Source: Astragalus membranaceus
Lineage: Eukaryota; Streptophyta; Magnoliopsida; Fabales; Fabaceae
Length of the DNA: 64,000 bases
Direction: 5' to 3'
Assembly (NCBI GenBank): GCA_039519185.1
Contig: CM076848.1
Span: 57,686,778 to 57,750,777 of the forward strand
Shown here: positions 19,696 to 31,083 of the stretch, one piece after another
How the letters are laid out: each line of letters opens with the position of its first letter
How positions within the stretch are numbered: position 1 is the stretch's first letter
The notes under the pieces: model-generated
What the model saw: only the letters and a program-made list of their open reading frames with translations
Database searches by the model: none
Told to the model about the DNA's origin: nothing
Translations under genes and position numbers: made by a program

Positions 19696-20049
19696 GGCTT
19701 TGTTCGGTGCGTCTCATCTGCTAGCGGATAGCAGAAGAAGGTAGCAGATGAAACTAGTGGGTGAAGAGTACACGTGTTTGGTAAGCACTAGCGTTTAGCG
19801 TTTTTCAAATGCTACTTCAGGTAACATTTTTTAAACGCTAGCGGATAGCATATTTTTACATTTTTTATTTTTCTTAAATTATTTCTCTATCCTTATTAAA
19901 CAAATGTAATCATGAATTAAATAAATATGTCAGTTTACATTTATCAGCTAATTCAACCGCCAAACACATGCTATCAGCTAGTTTATTCGCTATCTCATCT
20001 GCTATCCGCTAGTTTATTCACTATTTACTATTTTTTACAAAACAGAGCC
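19696..20049. mobile_element. MITE with GGCTTTGTTCGG / GGCTCTGTTTTG termini
   Basis: The ends are imperfect inverted repeats, and inside them GCTAGCGGATAGCA and GCTATCCGCTAG blocks repeat in opposite orientation at 19720-19860 and 19960-20020. Length 354 bp, no coding. AAA occurs on both sides (possible 3-bp duplication), which with the GG..TGTT terminus would suit PIF/Harbinger, but a hAT origin is also possible. Confidence 0.6.
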
Positions 20050-20057
20050 AAAGCTTT

Positions 20058-20173
20058 TTTTTTAACGAAGGGGACAATTTTATTAACCAAAGTGGCATGT
20101 CTCTGAAAGGATCTAAACTCAACACCTTAAGAATACAAGACTAAACTTATCACTGAGCTAGCACCTCAAGTGT
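20058..20173 (-). mobile_element. tRNA-derived SINE, minus strand (same family as 25935 and 42642)
   Basis: Minus-strand reading CTTGAGGTGCTAGCTCAGTG ... AAGGTGTTGAGTTTAGATCC ... CCACTTTGGTTAATAAAATT matches the two other copies in this window step by step, with box A near 20150-20165. The A tail abuts the right end of the MITE at 20049. Target duplication is not resolved. Confidence 0.75.
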
Positions 20174-21114
20174 CGATAGGTAAAGCTGGTTATAACAAAA
20201 CAAACGAAAATGTCCATTTATCAACAACACTTTATAATCACGGTCATGTGAGTAAATTGAGTTTGACAATTTTGAAATCGTTCCATAACTTATACACAGT
20301 CGGTCACTTACCCTACCAAATTTTCACGAGCTTGGCATGCCATTCTAAATGCACATTTTATTGTTAAGTTTCTTTCTGTTTTTAAAGCTTGTCTCTACCC
20401 ATCTATCTCAATTATTAGTAAGTATCCACGTATTTATATTCAAATAATAACGTCAATTTCAATTAACAAAGTTATCTTACGCTATTCTTTGTACCACACC
20501 TTTTATGGTAAAATACTTAAAAGGTGATGGCAGCTAAAGGTAACGTAAATTTTTATCATTCTTATTCCTGAATCCTTATTTACCATCAATGAACTACGAT
20601 GAGTAATTGAGATTTGTGAAAATTTAGCACAATGAACGATAAATAGGAATAAGGAGAGGGGATCGATGTTTTTTGTTAGTGATGTTGCTTAACGCATTTA
20701 GCTTATGCTTGGAAGCACTTTCCTCGTTTAACGAGCAAAAACCCCACACAGCCCCTACATGTGCTGGCTGGCTGGCCCTGTGTGTTTTGAGTGAATTTCA
20801 AGCCACCTAACATTCTTTGTTCTTTTCACTTCTTGGAATTATTATAACCATTTTCTACAACTTCCTTTCATAAAGTATTCATAGAAAACAAAATTTAACA
20901 AAAGAAATGAGCTTTAGTTGGTCAAAAGTCAGATAAACAAAGTTGGATTTTGTGGCTACCTGCGCCCATGAATGCTTCACTTTTAACTGTCATCATTAAT
21001 ATTCAATTGAAAGTTCAATAGAAAATAATATCTGAGTCAATCATGTAAACTTAAGAAAATAAAGGAAAACAATTGGGAATTTATAAAAGATTAATCGGCA
21101 AAATTGTAATAGAA
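20174..21114. other. Spacer without identified features
   Basis: AT-rich intergenic sequence. A 65-codon open frame (20170-20367) and others show no sign of coding. No repeat of note. Confidence 0.45.
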
Positions 21115-21236
21115 CATTTGGTTTTTATCTTAACCTTTTATTACGCAATTGACAGTATATTATTATAAAATGTAATGGGTGATTGGGATTTCATACTAGA
21201 ATTAATAATCTCAACTACAAATAGCATTTTGTATTA

Positions 21237-22819
21237 CTAGCCCGCATTACTCGTGCGATGCATGAGAGTGTTAGTATTAACAAATGTAAATATATTAAAT
21301 TGATATTTGTTAATAATTAACCCGATATTATTAGGAAACGGATAGATAATAATTATAGAAATTAGGCGAACACTTTAAAAGTCATAAATATTAGGAAAAC
21401 ACGATAAGACGTTATAGTATTGATAATCATAATAAGGCACAACTCAATCATCCAAGTTAACTATAATTGGATTCTCTAGGGTTGCTCCAATAAATTCATT
21501 TTCGAGATGCTGAACCTCAAGAGACGGTGGTTGACGATGCATCAATCTAGGACAAATACGATACATTCGCACATGTATCTTGAAGCGATCAAGTGAACTG
21601 TAGGACAACTGAATCATTATACGACCAACTGTTCCAAAAAAAAAACATCTATTCCAAAAATCTCCATGATTTTATCAGTGTTAATATCTATATAAGCAAT
21701 GCCATGATTTTATTCAAATCTTATGTTTAATTAAGCACGCCAAACCTAAAATCAGCAAGAAGATCTCAAGGACTATAAACATAACAACATTCTCTTCATC
21801 AATTACTCTCTCAGTAGATATTTCAGATTCGGAAAAAGTGGTTCCAAAAAATATAAGGAAAAAAAGTATAAAAAATAATTAATTTTTTAAAGGTTCGTAG
21901 AAATATGGTTCTAAAAAATATAAAGAGGAGAAGTCTAAAAAGAATTTTTTTTTGTAAATACTATTTACATTCAAATACTTAAAAGCGATACTAAAATAAA
22001 AATACAATCACGGTGAAAGTACTCATTAAAGAAACAAAAAAAAGGGGGGCAATGCGAGTACTCACAAAAATAAACATAAGAAGAATTGCAAATATAAGGA
22101 AAAGAAGTACAAAAATAAATTAATTTTTTAAAATGGTTTAAGTATGCTTTTAATACCTATTGGGACGAAATGAACAAAATAACGGTCATAAAAAATGGAG
22201 TAAATGGAGGAAAAAGGGGGGTTGGGGAGAATACTCTTAAAAAATAAACATAAGAAAAAAATGCAAATATAAGGAAAAGAAATATATAAACATAAATTTC
22301 TCTTTTAATGAGGTGTGTTGTATTTTACAAATTTTGACACAATTAATTTTTTCACTAAATCGGTAATTGAGGAACAGAATTTGCGTATGAAAACAATTAA
22401 AAAAAATTCAAACGCTAAAGTACCCAAAAATACATTACTTAGCATCGCACTATAAGTATTTTGTCAAAAGTATTTTAATTTTGTTAAATACCAGTTATTG
22501 AGGAACGAACTTAATTTGCGTATTTGAACATCTAAAATTTTTTTTGGACTCTAAAATATCCCAAAACACACAGTTTAGCGTCACACTTTACATATTTCTA
22601 CTCTTTTATTTGTAATTTTAGAGGCTAAATTGACCAAAAAACATATCTAAGGACCAAAATAACTAACAAAAGACATAATTTAGTACCGAAATAACTAAGA
22701 AAAGACATATTTAAGTACAAAAAGGAATTAAAATATAAAAAAGAAAAAGTGGGGGAGGGGGAGGGGGGGTATTGGCGCGCAGTCCAGCTAGAGAACTGCA
22801 CTCGCTTTATATATAGAGA
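21237..22819 (-). mobile_element. Non-autonomous Helitron, minus strand, with preserved empty site
   Basis: Read on the minus strand the element starts TCTCTATATATAAAGCGAG at 22819 and ends GCGGGCTAG at 21237, preceded by a weak hairpin. The flanking bases are A (5') and T (3'), so it inserted between A and T without target duplication, as Helitrons do. Joining the two flanks gives GCATTTTGTATTATATCATA, which matches an uninterrupted paralogous copy 240 bp away (GCATTTTCTACTATATCATA near 23067-23086). Interior is AT-rich, non-coding, and homologous to the plus-strand element at 25.9-27.07 kb (GATGCTAAG...GTATTTT...TTTAGTGTT steps). Confidence 0.85.
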
Positions 22820-23205
22820 TATCATACGGTCAATATGGCCGGTACATCGGTGAGAGACTTCAATGATCCTTTTACCTTATGAGGCTTCTACTATTTAAAT
22901 TCTTTTTGACAATCACATACTATTACATTTGGTTTTTATCTTATTTTTTTTACGCTAGCTTTACTCTTCTATTTTTTTTGTCAAAGCCCGCGCAATTGGC
23001 AGTATTTTATAAAATGTATGGATGACGGGAATTTCATACTAGTTAAAATAATCTCAACTACATATAGCATTTTCTACTATATCATACGATCAATATGACC
23101 AATCCACCGGTGAGAGACTTCGATGATCCTTCACCTTATAAGGCCCCTACTATTTAAATTCTTTTTGACAATCACATACTATTACATTTGGTTTTTATCT
23201 TACAT
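22820..23205. repeat. Tandem duplication of the Helitron target region
   Basis: The pre-insertion block (21115-21236 joined to 22820-22945) is repeated at about 22926-23205, with drift. Shared landmarks are ACATTTGGTTTTTATCTTA, AATCTCAACTACA.ATAGCA, GGTGAGAGACTTC and TTTTTGACAATCACATACTA. The second copy lacks the Helitron. Confidence 0.8.
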
Positions 23206-23719
23206 TATCATATAATTCAATTTAATTATTGAACAACCATAGCAAATTTTATGTTAAAAAAGCTCACTTAACACTTTTTAACTTACAATATCTTCAAATG
23301 ACATATTACTCAATATAAATTTTCATCATACTTTTTTTCGTGAATCGCAGAGGTCGTGATGCTAGTATATATGCACAGAGCAAGCTAGGGGCTTTGTAAC
23401 CCGCCAATTTTGTTTGGTTATTTAAACATAATAAGAAACATAAATTTAAAATCCCAAACCATGAAGTATTAACAAGGGTTGGTCTGAGCAATAATTAACT
23501 AGGTTCGAATCTCATCCCAAGATCTCAAGTTTGAGTCTCTGGTGTGACAAACTCTATTTGGAGGGAGAACCACACAGAATGGCAAAGCCGAATAACACAT
23601 TGCCAACTATTTATTTGGTGTAGATTTGTCACCGACAAAGTCAATATATATACTGCACACCAATAACTCGATAACAATAAAATCTCAAACCATGAACTAT
23701 AATTATAGGAAATTGTACA
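23206..23719. other. Spacer without identified features
   Basis: AT-rich with short open frames that have no domain. GGTTCGAATCTC near 23501 is B-box-like but lacks a partner A box, so no SINE is called. Confidence 0.4.
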
Positions 23720-24790
23720 TGTGTTTGCATCTACACACAATTTTGGTATGACAAGTGGCTGGGGAGGGACACATTTGCTGAGTTATTTCCCTCAATTTAT
23801 AATTCGTGTAGCATAAAAGAAATAGTTGTGGAAGACATGGGATTTTGGGTTGGAGAAGAATGGCGTTGGAAGTGGGATTGGGCGTCAGAATTGTTGCCAT
23901 CTGAGTCGTGAAATTTACAGCAGCTGAAGGATTTGCTGCTCTCGGTTTCGCCAGCAGCGCATACTCAGGATCGGTGGTGCTGGACAATTGACGCGGTTCG
24001 TGGTTTTACGGTTAAGAGTTTTACTTGTGGCTGTCTCTGTATTTTTCAGGTGGTGGAGGTGCAACTTCCAGCAGTTTGGCTGCTGCTTGACCGAAGCTGC
24101 GGAAGCAAAATGCTCCCTCAAAAGTGCTGATTTTTGCGTGGCGTGTGTTACTTGGTAGAATAGCAACGCGTGATGCGCTATTTCGCAAAGGAATTCTTCG
24201 ATCACAAGGGGATAAGAGTTGGGTTTTCTGCTCATGAGAAGACGAAACGGTTTCACACATATATTTCTTCATTGTGTTGCTGCCAATTCAGTATGGAAAC
24301 AGATTTTCCGGTGGCTGGGCGTTCCGGATGTGGAAGAGGATGACTTGAGCACTCATTTTGTGGCCTTTGGGAAATTGATAAAAGGGAAGAAACAGAAACG
24401 GGTAAAGCAACTTATATGGTTGGCGGTCGTTTGGAATATTTGGTTGGCGCGTAATAAAATAATATTCAAAGGGGAGGTAGTTTCAGTTCCTACTGTGGTA
24501 GCGGCTATTAAAGATAGTGCGTGGGGATGGTTCAAAGCAAGACAAGGGAGAGCTTGTGAGGTTGGGTGGTCGGATTGGTATAATTGTCCGACGGGTTGCT
24601 TATATTCATTGTAATGTTTTACTTGTAATATTTATGTAACAATCATGTTAGTCGGGGTACTCTTTTTCCCTCCCTGGGTCTTTTTCCCATTGGATTTTGG
24701 CTCTCGGGGGGTTTTAACGAGATCTCTGGGTATAAGGGGTTGGTGCACCCCTTGTGCGCCCCTTAATGAAATTGCATATCTAAAAAAAAA
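23720..24790 (+). pseudogene. 3' end of an L1-type LINE: zf-RVT domain and 3' UTR
   Basis: Frames in order: FWYDKWLGRDTFAELFPSIY near 23740, KWDWASELLP, then DRWCWTIDAVRGFTVKSF near 23969-24022, and in the frame of 24219-24614 HIFLHCVAANSVWKQI, a WLGVP segment, LIWLAVVWNIWLARNKIIF and WGWFKARQGRACEVGWSDWY ending at a stop at 24612-24614. This is the zinc-finger-like domain at the C end of plant LINE ORF2. Stops and frameshifts inactivate it. A 3' UTR with GGGTCTTTTTCCC, GGGGTTTTAACGAGAT and an A run near 24781-24789 follows. 5'-truncated. Confidence 0.85.
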
Positions 24791-25899
24791 GTTTTCATCA
24801 ACCATAATTATGACACTTTAATAAATATAAAAATTTGTAACCAAGATAAAATGTGAATTAAAATATTATATTTTAATAAATAATATTATCTGTAAAATGC
24901 CTTAACTAACTCAAGATTTGTAATTTTAGGCCAACAAATACATTGGGCCAGCACCGAAGAATAACCAAAATTTTCTGTTGTCATCATCACATCATTTTCA
25001 TATACTAGTTAAAAAGACAAAGATGTCTTTTGTATTTTTCTATTGATTATTATTAATTTAAGGTTTACTCTATCGTTTATATGCATCCATCTTGATTGAA
25101 AATAAGATATATATTATACGTACGTCATTTGAGTGCTGCATTCTACATAATCACGCCTCCAAACTATAAAGTATTTGTCATTATGAACTAAAATATGATA
25201 TATAACAAACTTGTTTGTGATATTAATTAACAATCCAAATTATATAGTGTTAAGTGCAGGATTGGTGTATGAAATTGGACTTGATCAATATATAACATAA
25301 TCAACTTGAAGGTGATACGTCTGCCGTCCATGAGACAAAACGTATATGGCAACATCAACATGCCTTATACTTGAAGAGATAAAATTAGATAGCAGGATTA
25401 GGTTTTATTTGTAAACAATAGTTGCATTCATCATCAGTCTCTTAAAAACAAAATCATGCTGCTTGGTCGGTATCTTACTCTAATTATATATACATCAGTC
25501 ATTAGCAGTCGAAAGTCATTTCAAATTTTGGTACCTAAAATCCTAGTTATTTATAAGTTAAATGTTGATGACTAATGATGTCTTAAAACCACTGCTTAAA
25601 ACATAAAATTAGTGTTATAACTTCAACTAAAATTTTACCAGGTGTTTTAATTATACAAATGTATTTTAATTAGTAACAGACCTTCTTAATTAAAAGTGTG
25701 TCTAATTAAAACCTTACTAAGAAAAAAATCCAATGAGAAAAAGAATACAATATCCTTTGCATGATAGTTGTCTTATCAAAAACATTACGAGGAAAACTAA
25801 TTGGAAGGAAAAAAGAGTGGAAAAACATGTTTATTCACCCCACCCCTTCATGCATGTAATCATCTCCGAGAGGAAGACGTTATTTTGTATTAATCTTAA
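24791..25899. other. AT-rich spacer without identified features
   Basis: About 1.1 kb, no domain-bearing frame. Open frames start only by chance. It may contain the far side of the Copia element cut by the next Helitron, but I could not recognise Copia coding here. Confidence 0.4.
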
Positions 25900-25934
25900 G
25901 AATATAAATCTTAGGGAGTCTCCAACTCCCTTTT

Positions 25935-26085
25935 ATGCTCAATGTGCTAGCTCAATGGTAAGAGTTTAGTCTTGTATCCTCAATGTGCTGACTTCAAATC
26001 CCCTTGGGGACAGTTGTAAACTAGTCATTATTGCCGCTTTGATTAATAAAATTTTCCTCTTCCCCAATTTTTTTTTTTTAAAAAA
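25935..26085 (+). mobile_element. tRNA-derived SINE with 18-bp target duplication
   Basis: A box TAGCTCAATGGTAAGAG at 25949-25965, B-box-like CTTCAAATCCCC at about 25992-26003, then a body with GCCGCTTTGATTAATAAAAT and a T/A tail. Flanks AGTCTCCAACTCCCTTTT at 25917-25934 and 26086-26103 are identical. It lies within the 5' part of the Helitron and is therefore younger than it. Confidence 0.9.
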
Positions 26086-26503
26086 AGTCTCCAACTCCCT
26101 TTTGGCGCCCACCCCTCCCCCTACCCCCTATTTTAGAGTTTGAAAAAAAATTAGTTGTTCATATACACAAAGTTTGTGATGCTTTAGTGTTCGCAAGAGT
26201 GCATTTTTTGATGCTTTAGTGTTCGCAAAAAAATTCAACTATTCAAATATGCAAAACTTGTGCCTCAATAACCGGTTTGGTGAAAAAAATATATTTCGTG
26301 ACAAAATACGTAAAGTGTGATGCTAAGGAGCGTATTTTGAGATACTTTAGTGTTCGAAAAAAATTTAACCGTTCAAATACTCAAAGTTCATTTCTCAATA
26401 TCGATTTTTTTAACTGTTCGAATACACAAATTTTGTTCCTCAATGATCGGTTTGGTGAAAAAAATAAGTTCAAAACAAAATATGTAAAGTGCGATGCTAA
26501 GTA

Positions 26504-26628
26504 CTCCCTCTGTTACAGAATATAAGCAAAAACTGGTCAGTGAGAATTGATGTATCTGGTTCAAATTTTGGACCAGATACATCAACTTTTGTTGACCAGT
26601 TTTTGCTTATATTCCGTAACGGAGGGAG
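26504..26628. mobile_element. Stowaway MITE with TA target duplication
   Basis: Termini CTCCCTCTGTTACAGAATAT and the inverted CTCCCTCCGTTACGGAATAT extend into about 50-bp arms with ATAAGCAAAAACTGGTCA and GATGTATCTGG. TA at 26502-26503 and 26629-26630 is the target duplication. 125 bp, non-coding, inserted in the Helitron. Terminus and TA duplication are diagnostic of Tc1/Mariner-derived Stowaway elements. Confidence 0.95.
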
Positions 26629-26711
26629 TAGTGTGTTTTTTGATGCTTTAGTGTTCGTAAAAAATTCAACTATTCAAATATGCAAAGTTTGTGCCTCAAT
26701 AACCGATTTGG

Positions 26712-26714
<3 letters not shown>

Positions 26715-26779
<65 letters not shown>
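26715..26779. repeat. (AT)n microsatellite, about 32 repeats
   Basis: Uninterrupted AT dinucleotides replace what is ATATTTCG in the neighbouring repeat of the same Helitron block (compare 26287), so the run grew from a short AT seed within the element. Confidence 0.95.
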
Positions 26780-26783
<4 letters not shown>

Positions 26784-27467
26784 CGTAACCAAATACGTAA
26801 AACGTGATGCTAAGCAACATGTTTTGGGCTACTCTAGTGTTCGGAAAAAAAATTATAACGATTTCGTGACAAATATGTCCAAGCTCTATTTTAGTTTTTA
26901 AGTTTGCAATCGCCTTTTTTTATTACATATTCTTTTTAATTCATAATTACCTTCAATTTAAACAATGTTTTCTCATATTGCAATTTAAGAAACAAATTTT
27001 ACCTAACAATAATTCTATATTAACTAAAGTTTTAACCCCGTGCAGCGCACGGGTCAAGGCGCTAATATTTCAAAAGCTTTGCTTGATAATGACTTTATTA
27101 GAAGATTTGCTAAATTATTACGCGAACGAATTTTTCGAATGCTAATATTATCGCTCCTTTGAAGATCATGAGTGAGAAAGCACTTTGGCGAAATATGTTC
27201 TATTCTATCCCTTTTAATATACCTCGCTTTCAACTGAGCAATTAATGCATACAATATTATCTTCATACATAGTTGTAGCAATCCTTTTTCCAGAAGGCAA
27301 ACTACAATTTCTTGTATATGTTGAATTACGAACCTCAACCAAATGCATTCTCGCCTTGCCTCGTATAGTGCTAAAATTTCTGCAAATAACCAACATGAAA
27401 TGTGCTTAACCATTTAAATCTGACTTGGATGAACCTGAATCAAACCAAATCCATTGTACTTTTGAGG

Positions 27468-29021
27468 TAACGAAATATATGCTTGATTTCATTTCAATGT
27501 CTTCGGGTAAGTGAAAAATTATATCTTGCTAATAGATTGATAGCAAACGATATATCATGACGTTTATAATAGCAAGGTACATTAGCGCCCTAGTTACACT
27601 AAGATGTGGTACTTCAAGACCAAATAGTAATTCATCATTTTCTCGAGGTCTAATAAAATATTTGTTCACATCAAGTTATCTTACAACCATTTGAGTACAA
27701 AATGGATGCGATTTGTCCATGCAAACCCATTTTAGCACCTTCACCATATGAGTTTTTTGTTGTACAAGAATCTCATTCTTTAAATACTTAATTTTTATTT
27801 TTTTTGAAATTGTAAATTTTAGGGTGAGGGGATGACGCCCCCGTCCAAGGCGGAGAAGACTTTCAGGCTCTTTTAGTACATTTACCTCATCCCGAGGGGA
27901 CTAGTGGGGATTCAAACCCGAGACCTCCCAAATACAAATTCTGTCATGCTCCACTAGACCAACCCCTTGGGGTTTAAATGCTTAATTTTTAATCCTAAAC
28001 AAAATTTTGTCCTTGCTAAGTCCTTCATCTCAAACTTTTTCTATAAGCAATCTATCACTTTTGGAAGCTCTACAGGGGTTCTAATATTATTTAAGTTATC
28101 CACATAAATAGCGGTTACAACGAATTCGTTTTCAGATCTTTTAATAAAAAAATACGTGGACAAATGGGACCATTTTTATATCCATCCTTTAACAAATTTT
28201 CACTAAGACGATTATACCACATGCATGCAGATTGTTTTAGTTTATAGAGTGGCTTATTCAATTTGATTGAGTAATCTTTTTGAAAGCCTTAATTGTTTGC
28301 CTCAAGCAAATTAAATCCTTCGGGGAGTTTCATGTAAATGTCGCTATCAAAATGAACCATATTAATAAGTTGTAACAACATCCATCATATGTAAGTTTAT
28401 CCTGTAATGTGCTATCAGGCTATTTAAATATCGAAAAGTAATTGCATCAACTACAGGTGAACACGTCTCTTCAAAATAAATGTTGGGTCTTTGCGAAAAT
28501 CCTCGATCAACAAGTCGAGTTTTGTATCTCAAAATTTCACCACTCTCATTTCATTTTCACACAAAAACTCATATGTATCCAACTGGCTTCACATCTTAAG
28601 GTGTTCGGACTACATGTCCAAAAATATTTTGCTTACAAAGTGAGTTTAGTGTCGCTTGATTGCGTCTTTCCGTTTTTTCCAACCGTTTCTTTGTCTACAA
28701 CCTTTGATAGACTTCGGTTTATGGTCGTTACTGTTAATCATTAGCGTTATATTATATGAAAAAGTATCATCAACATTGACATTGTTTTGGTTGCATAATA
28801 CTCCATTCATAACATAATTTATCGAGATATCTTCATTTTAAAAATTTCTTGGTACATGATCAGTCTCTCTTGGAATTGATGCAACAATTATGTTTGGGGA
28901 TTCTTTTGGAATATTATGTCCTCACTTGGGTCATTAATCTTTTTAGCTCATTTTCTTGTTCGATGATTTTTATGTATGGAACCGACGAGTCTACCACGCT
29001 TCATGTGTGGCTGAGACTTAT
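27468..29021. repeat. Copy 1 of a 1.55-kb tandem duplication within Copia sequence
   Basis: Starts TAACGAAATATATGCTTGAT and ends GTGTGGCTGAGACTTATTTG. Copy 2 starts directly after it with the same TAACGAAATATATGC and ends near 33082. Differences are few (single substitutions and small indels), so the event is recent relative to the Copia decay. Both copies contain the same SINE. Confidence 0.9.
27797..27972 (-). mobile_element. tRNA-derived SINE, minus strand, with 18-bp target duplication
   Basis: Minus-strand reading: A box GGGGTTGGTCTAGTGGAGCA (from 27968 down), B box CGGGTTTGAATCCCC (27908-27922), 3' body with CCGCCTTGGACGGGGGCG and an AATTTCAAAA tail. Flanks TTTAAATACTTAATTTTT (27779-27796) and TTTAAATGCTTAATTTTT (27973-27990) are the duplication with one change. 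A different SINE family from those at 25935 and 4790. Confidence 0.9.
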
Positions 29022-29354
29022 TTGTAACGAAATATATGCTTGATTTCATTTCAATGTCTTCGGGTAAGTGAAAAATTATATCTTGCTAATAGATTGACAG
29101 CAAACGATATATCATGACGTTTATAATAGCAAGGTACATTAGCGCCCTAGTTACACTAAGATATGGTACTTCAAGACCAAATAGTAATTCATCATTTTCT
29201 CGAGGTCTAATAGAATATTTGTTCACATCAAGTTATCTTACAACCATTTGAGTACAAAATGGATGCGATTTGTCCATGCAAACCCATTTTAGCACCTTCA
29301 CCATATAAGTTTTTTGTTGTACAAGAATCTCATTCTTTAAATACTTATTTTTTA

Positions 29355-29528
29355 TTTTTTTTGAAATTGTAAATTTTAGGGTGAGGGGATGGCGCCCCCG
29401 TCCAAGGCGGAGAATACTTTCAGGCTCTTTTAGTTCATTTACGTCATCCCGAGGGGACTAGTGGGGATTCAAACCCGATACCCACCAAATACAAATTTTG
29501 CATGCTCCACTAGACCAACCCCTTGGGG
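29355..29528 (-). mobile_element. tRNA-derived SINE, duplicated with its flank
   Basis: Same SINE as at 27797-27972, carried along by the tandem duplication, with the same flanking duplication (TTTAAATACTTA / TTTAAATGCTTA) and a few substitutions such as GATGGCGCCC for GATGACGCCC. Confidence 0.85.
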
Positions 29529-30150
29529 TTTAAATGCTTAATTTTTAATCCTAAACAAAATTTTGTCCTTGCTAAGTCCTTCATCTCAAACTTTTCTATA
29601 AGCAATCTATCACTTTTGGAAGCTCTATGTAACATCCCTGTTTTTGCTAATTTCGGTTTACGAAATCAACTGGCAATTTATTATTCGATCAATGATAAAT
29701 TGAGTCATGGATATGATAATCTCGCAAAAGCAATATTGAATTGCTCAATTATACGAAATACACACAAATTATCTGAATTGTGTGAATCGTGTGAGAATTA
29801 GAGCACAAGGGTAAAATTGTCATTTCGTCTCATAATAAGGAAGTGCCATTGATGAAATAACGGATTGAGTCCTAGTCATACTAGGATTATGGAAATGTTA
29901 ATTAAATTGCTAAGTCACATGGATTGATGGGTATTTGATGGATTAAAATGGACCTAAATGGATATTAAGGAACCAATGGCATTTTGGTCACTCCCATATT
30001 CTTCAAATCATTAACCCAAATTACCCTTCACCAACCATGCTTTTCAATTTCCCTAAGATCATAATCAATGATTTTAATTAGGGTTATGAGTTAATTGTGG
30101 GTTAAGTGATGATTTGGTAATAAGGGCAAAATGGTAATTTTACCCTCATT

Positions 30151-30158
30151 TATAAACA
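30151..30158 (+). promoter_or_regulatory. TATA-like box of the solo LTR
   Basis: TATAAACA about 520 bp into the LTR, followed by CACTCACCCTCACTCCC and a purine-rich leader. The best TATA candidate on the plus strand of this LTR. Confidence 0.4.
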
Positions 30159-30975
30159 CACTCACCCTCACTCCCACTTACAGCAACACACCAACTGAAA
30201 GAAAACTGAAATAGGAAGAGGGAGAGAAGAGAGAGTTGGCGAGAAAGAAAAGGAAAAGAAGGGGAAGAAGAGCTTCACTCTCTCATTGCATGTAAGACCC
30301 CTTTCCACTATTCTTCTCCATTTTTCTTTCTCTTTCCATTGATACTAATTTCCTCCATTCATTCTTCCTCTTGCTCAATTCACCATTTTCGAATATTGAA
30401 GTTCAAAGTGGGAGAAGATGGAGTTTTGGGTAATGTGAACCTTGCATGCTCAAGTTGGAACTAGATCAAAGCATAAATGAAACTACATTGTTGATTCAAG
30501 GAGGTGTTGGAGAGTTGGATTGCTGTTTGTGCAAGTTGAGTTGCTGTTTGGGCAAGTTGAGCTCATTGGTTTCGGTTTTTGGAGGCATTCGTAGCATGTT
30601 CGTGTGCCACAGGGATCGTTCGTGGGTTTTCTTGTTTTGAGCACTTCTCGACGTCCCGGTATTTTGTGATTCTCATCACGATAGGTGAGTTTTACTCACG
30701 TTAGGGTTTTATATTATTGTTTTCAAACTTATTACATTTCTGGTTCCGTGACAAAAAATCTGATTTCGAAAGATTATCGAGTCGAAAAACGTTTTTCAGA
30801 AAATAACGTTTTACGGTTTTTATCGAATTTTATATGTGATAGTATGAACTGAGATTGTACTGATATATGGCTGGAATGTTTGATTGTTTTGTTGGAAATT
30901 GGACTGGGTTTCGATTGGAAGCGATCGGAGAAGTGAAACGGAACGAAACGAACAAATAACGAATTTGCTGCAGGC

Positions 30976-31083
30976 AGCACGGGTCGTGCCACCTATAGCA
31001 CGGGTCGTGCTAAACTTTCCGTTGAACTGAAATGTGGAATTTCATTCTAGCACGGGTCGTGCAAGGTCTGGGACGGGTCGTGC
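30976..31083. repeat. Four copies of a GCACGGGTCGTGC palindrome
   Basis: Copies at 30976-30989, 30997-31010, 31049-31062 and 31071-31083 (last one GGACGGGTCGTGC). Each has inverted arms GCACG/CGTGC around GGT. They lie about 830 bp downstream of the TATA-like box, so within the transcribed part of the LTR if that box is used. Confidence 0.85.

Larger units (their letters stand above)
25900..27065 (+). mobile_element. Non-autonomous Helitron, plus strand (left end uncertain)
   Basis: The 3' end is clear: hairpin CCCGTGC-AGC-GCACGGG at 27037-27053, spacer TCAAGGCG, then CTAA at 27062-27065 followed by T. Interior blocks (GTGATGCTAAG, TTTAGTGTTCG, GTTCCTCAAT.A.CGGTTTGGTGAAA) repeat several times and match the reverse complement of the Helitron at 21237-22819. 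The 5' end is blurred by a SINE insertion; the GGCGCCCACCCCTCCCC segment after it resembles the 5' region of the other copy. A Stowaway MITE, a SINE and a TA microsatellite lie inside. Its 3' end abuts Copia coding sequence. Confidence 0.75.

Noticed and set aside
26540..26901. Frames coding runs of IYIYIY
   Set aside because: Translation of the TA microsatellite. The same holds at 43582-43854.
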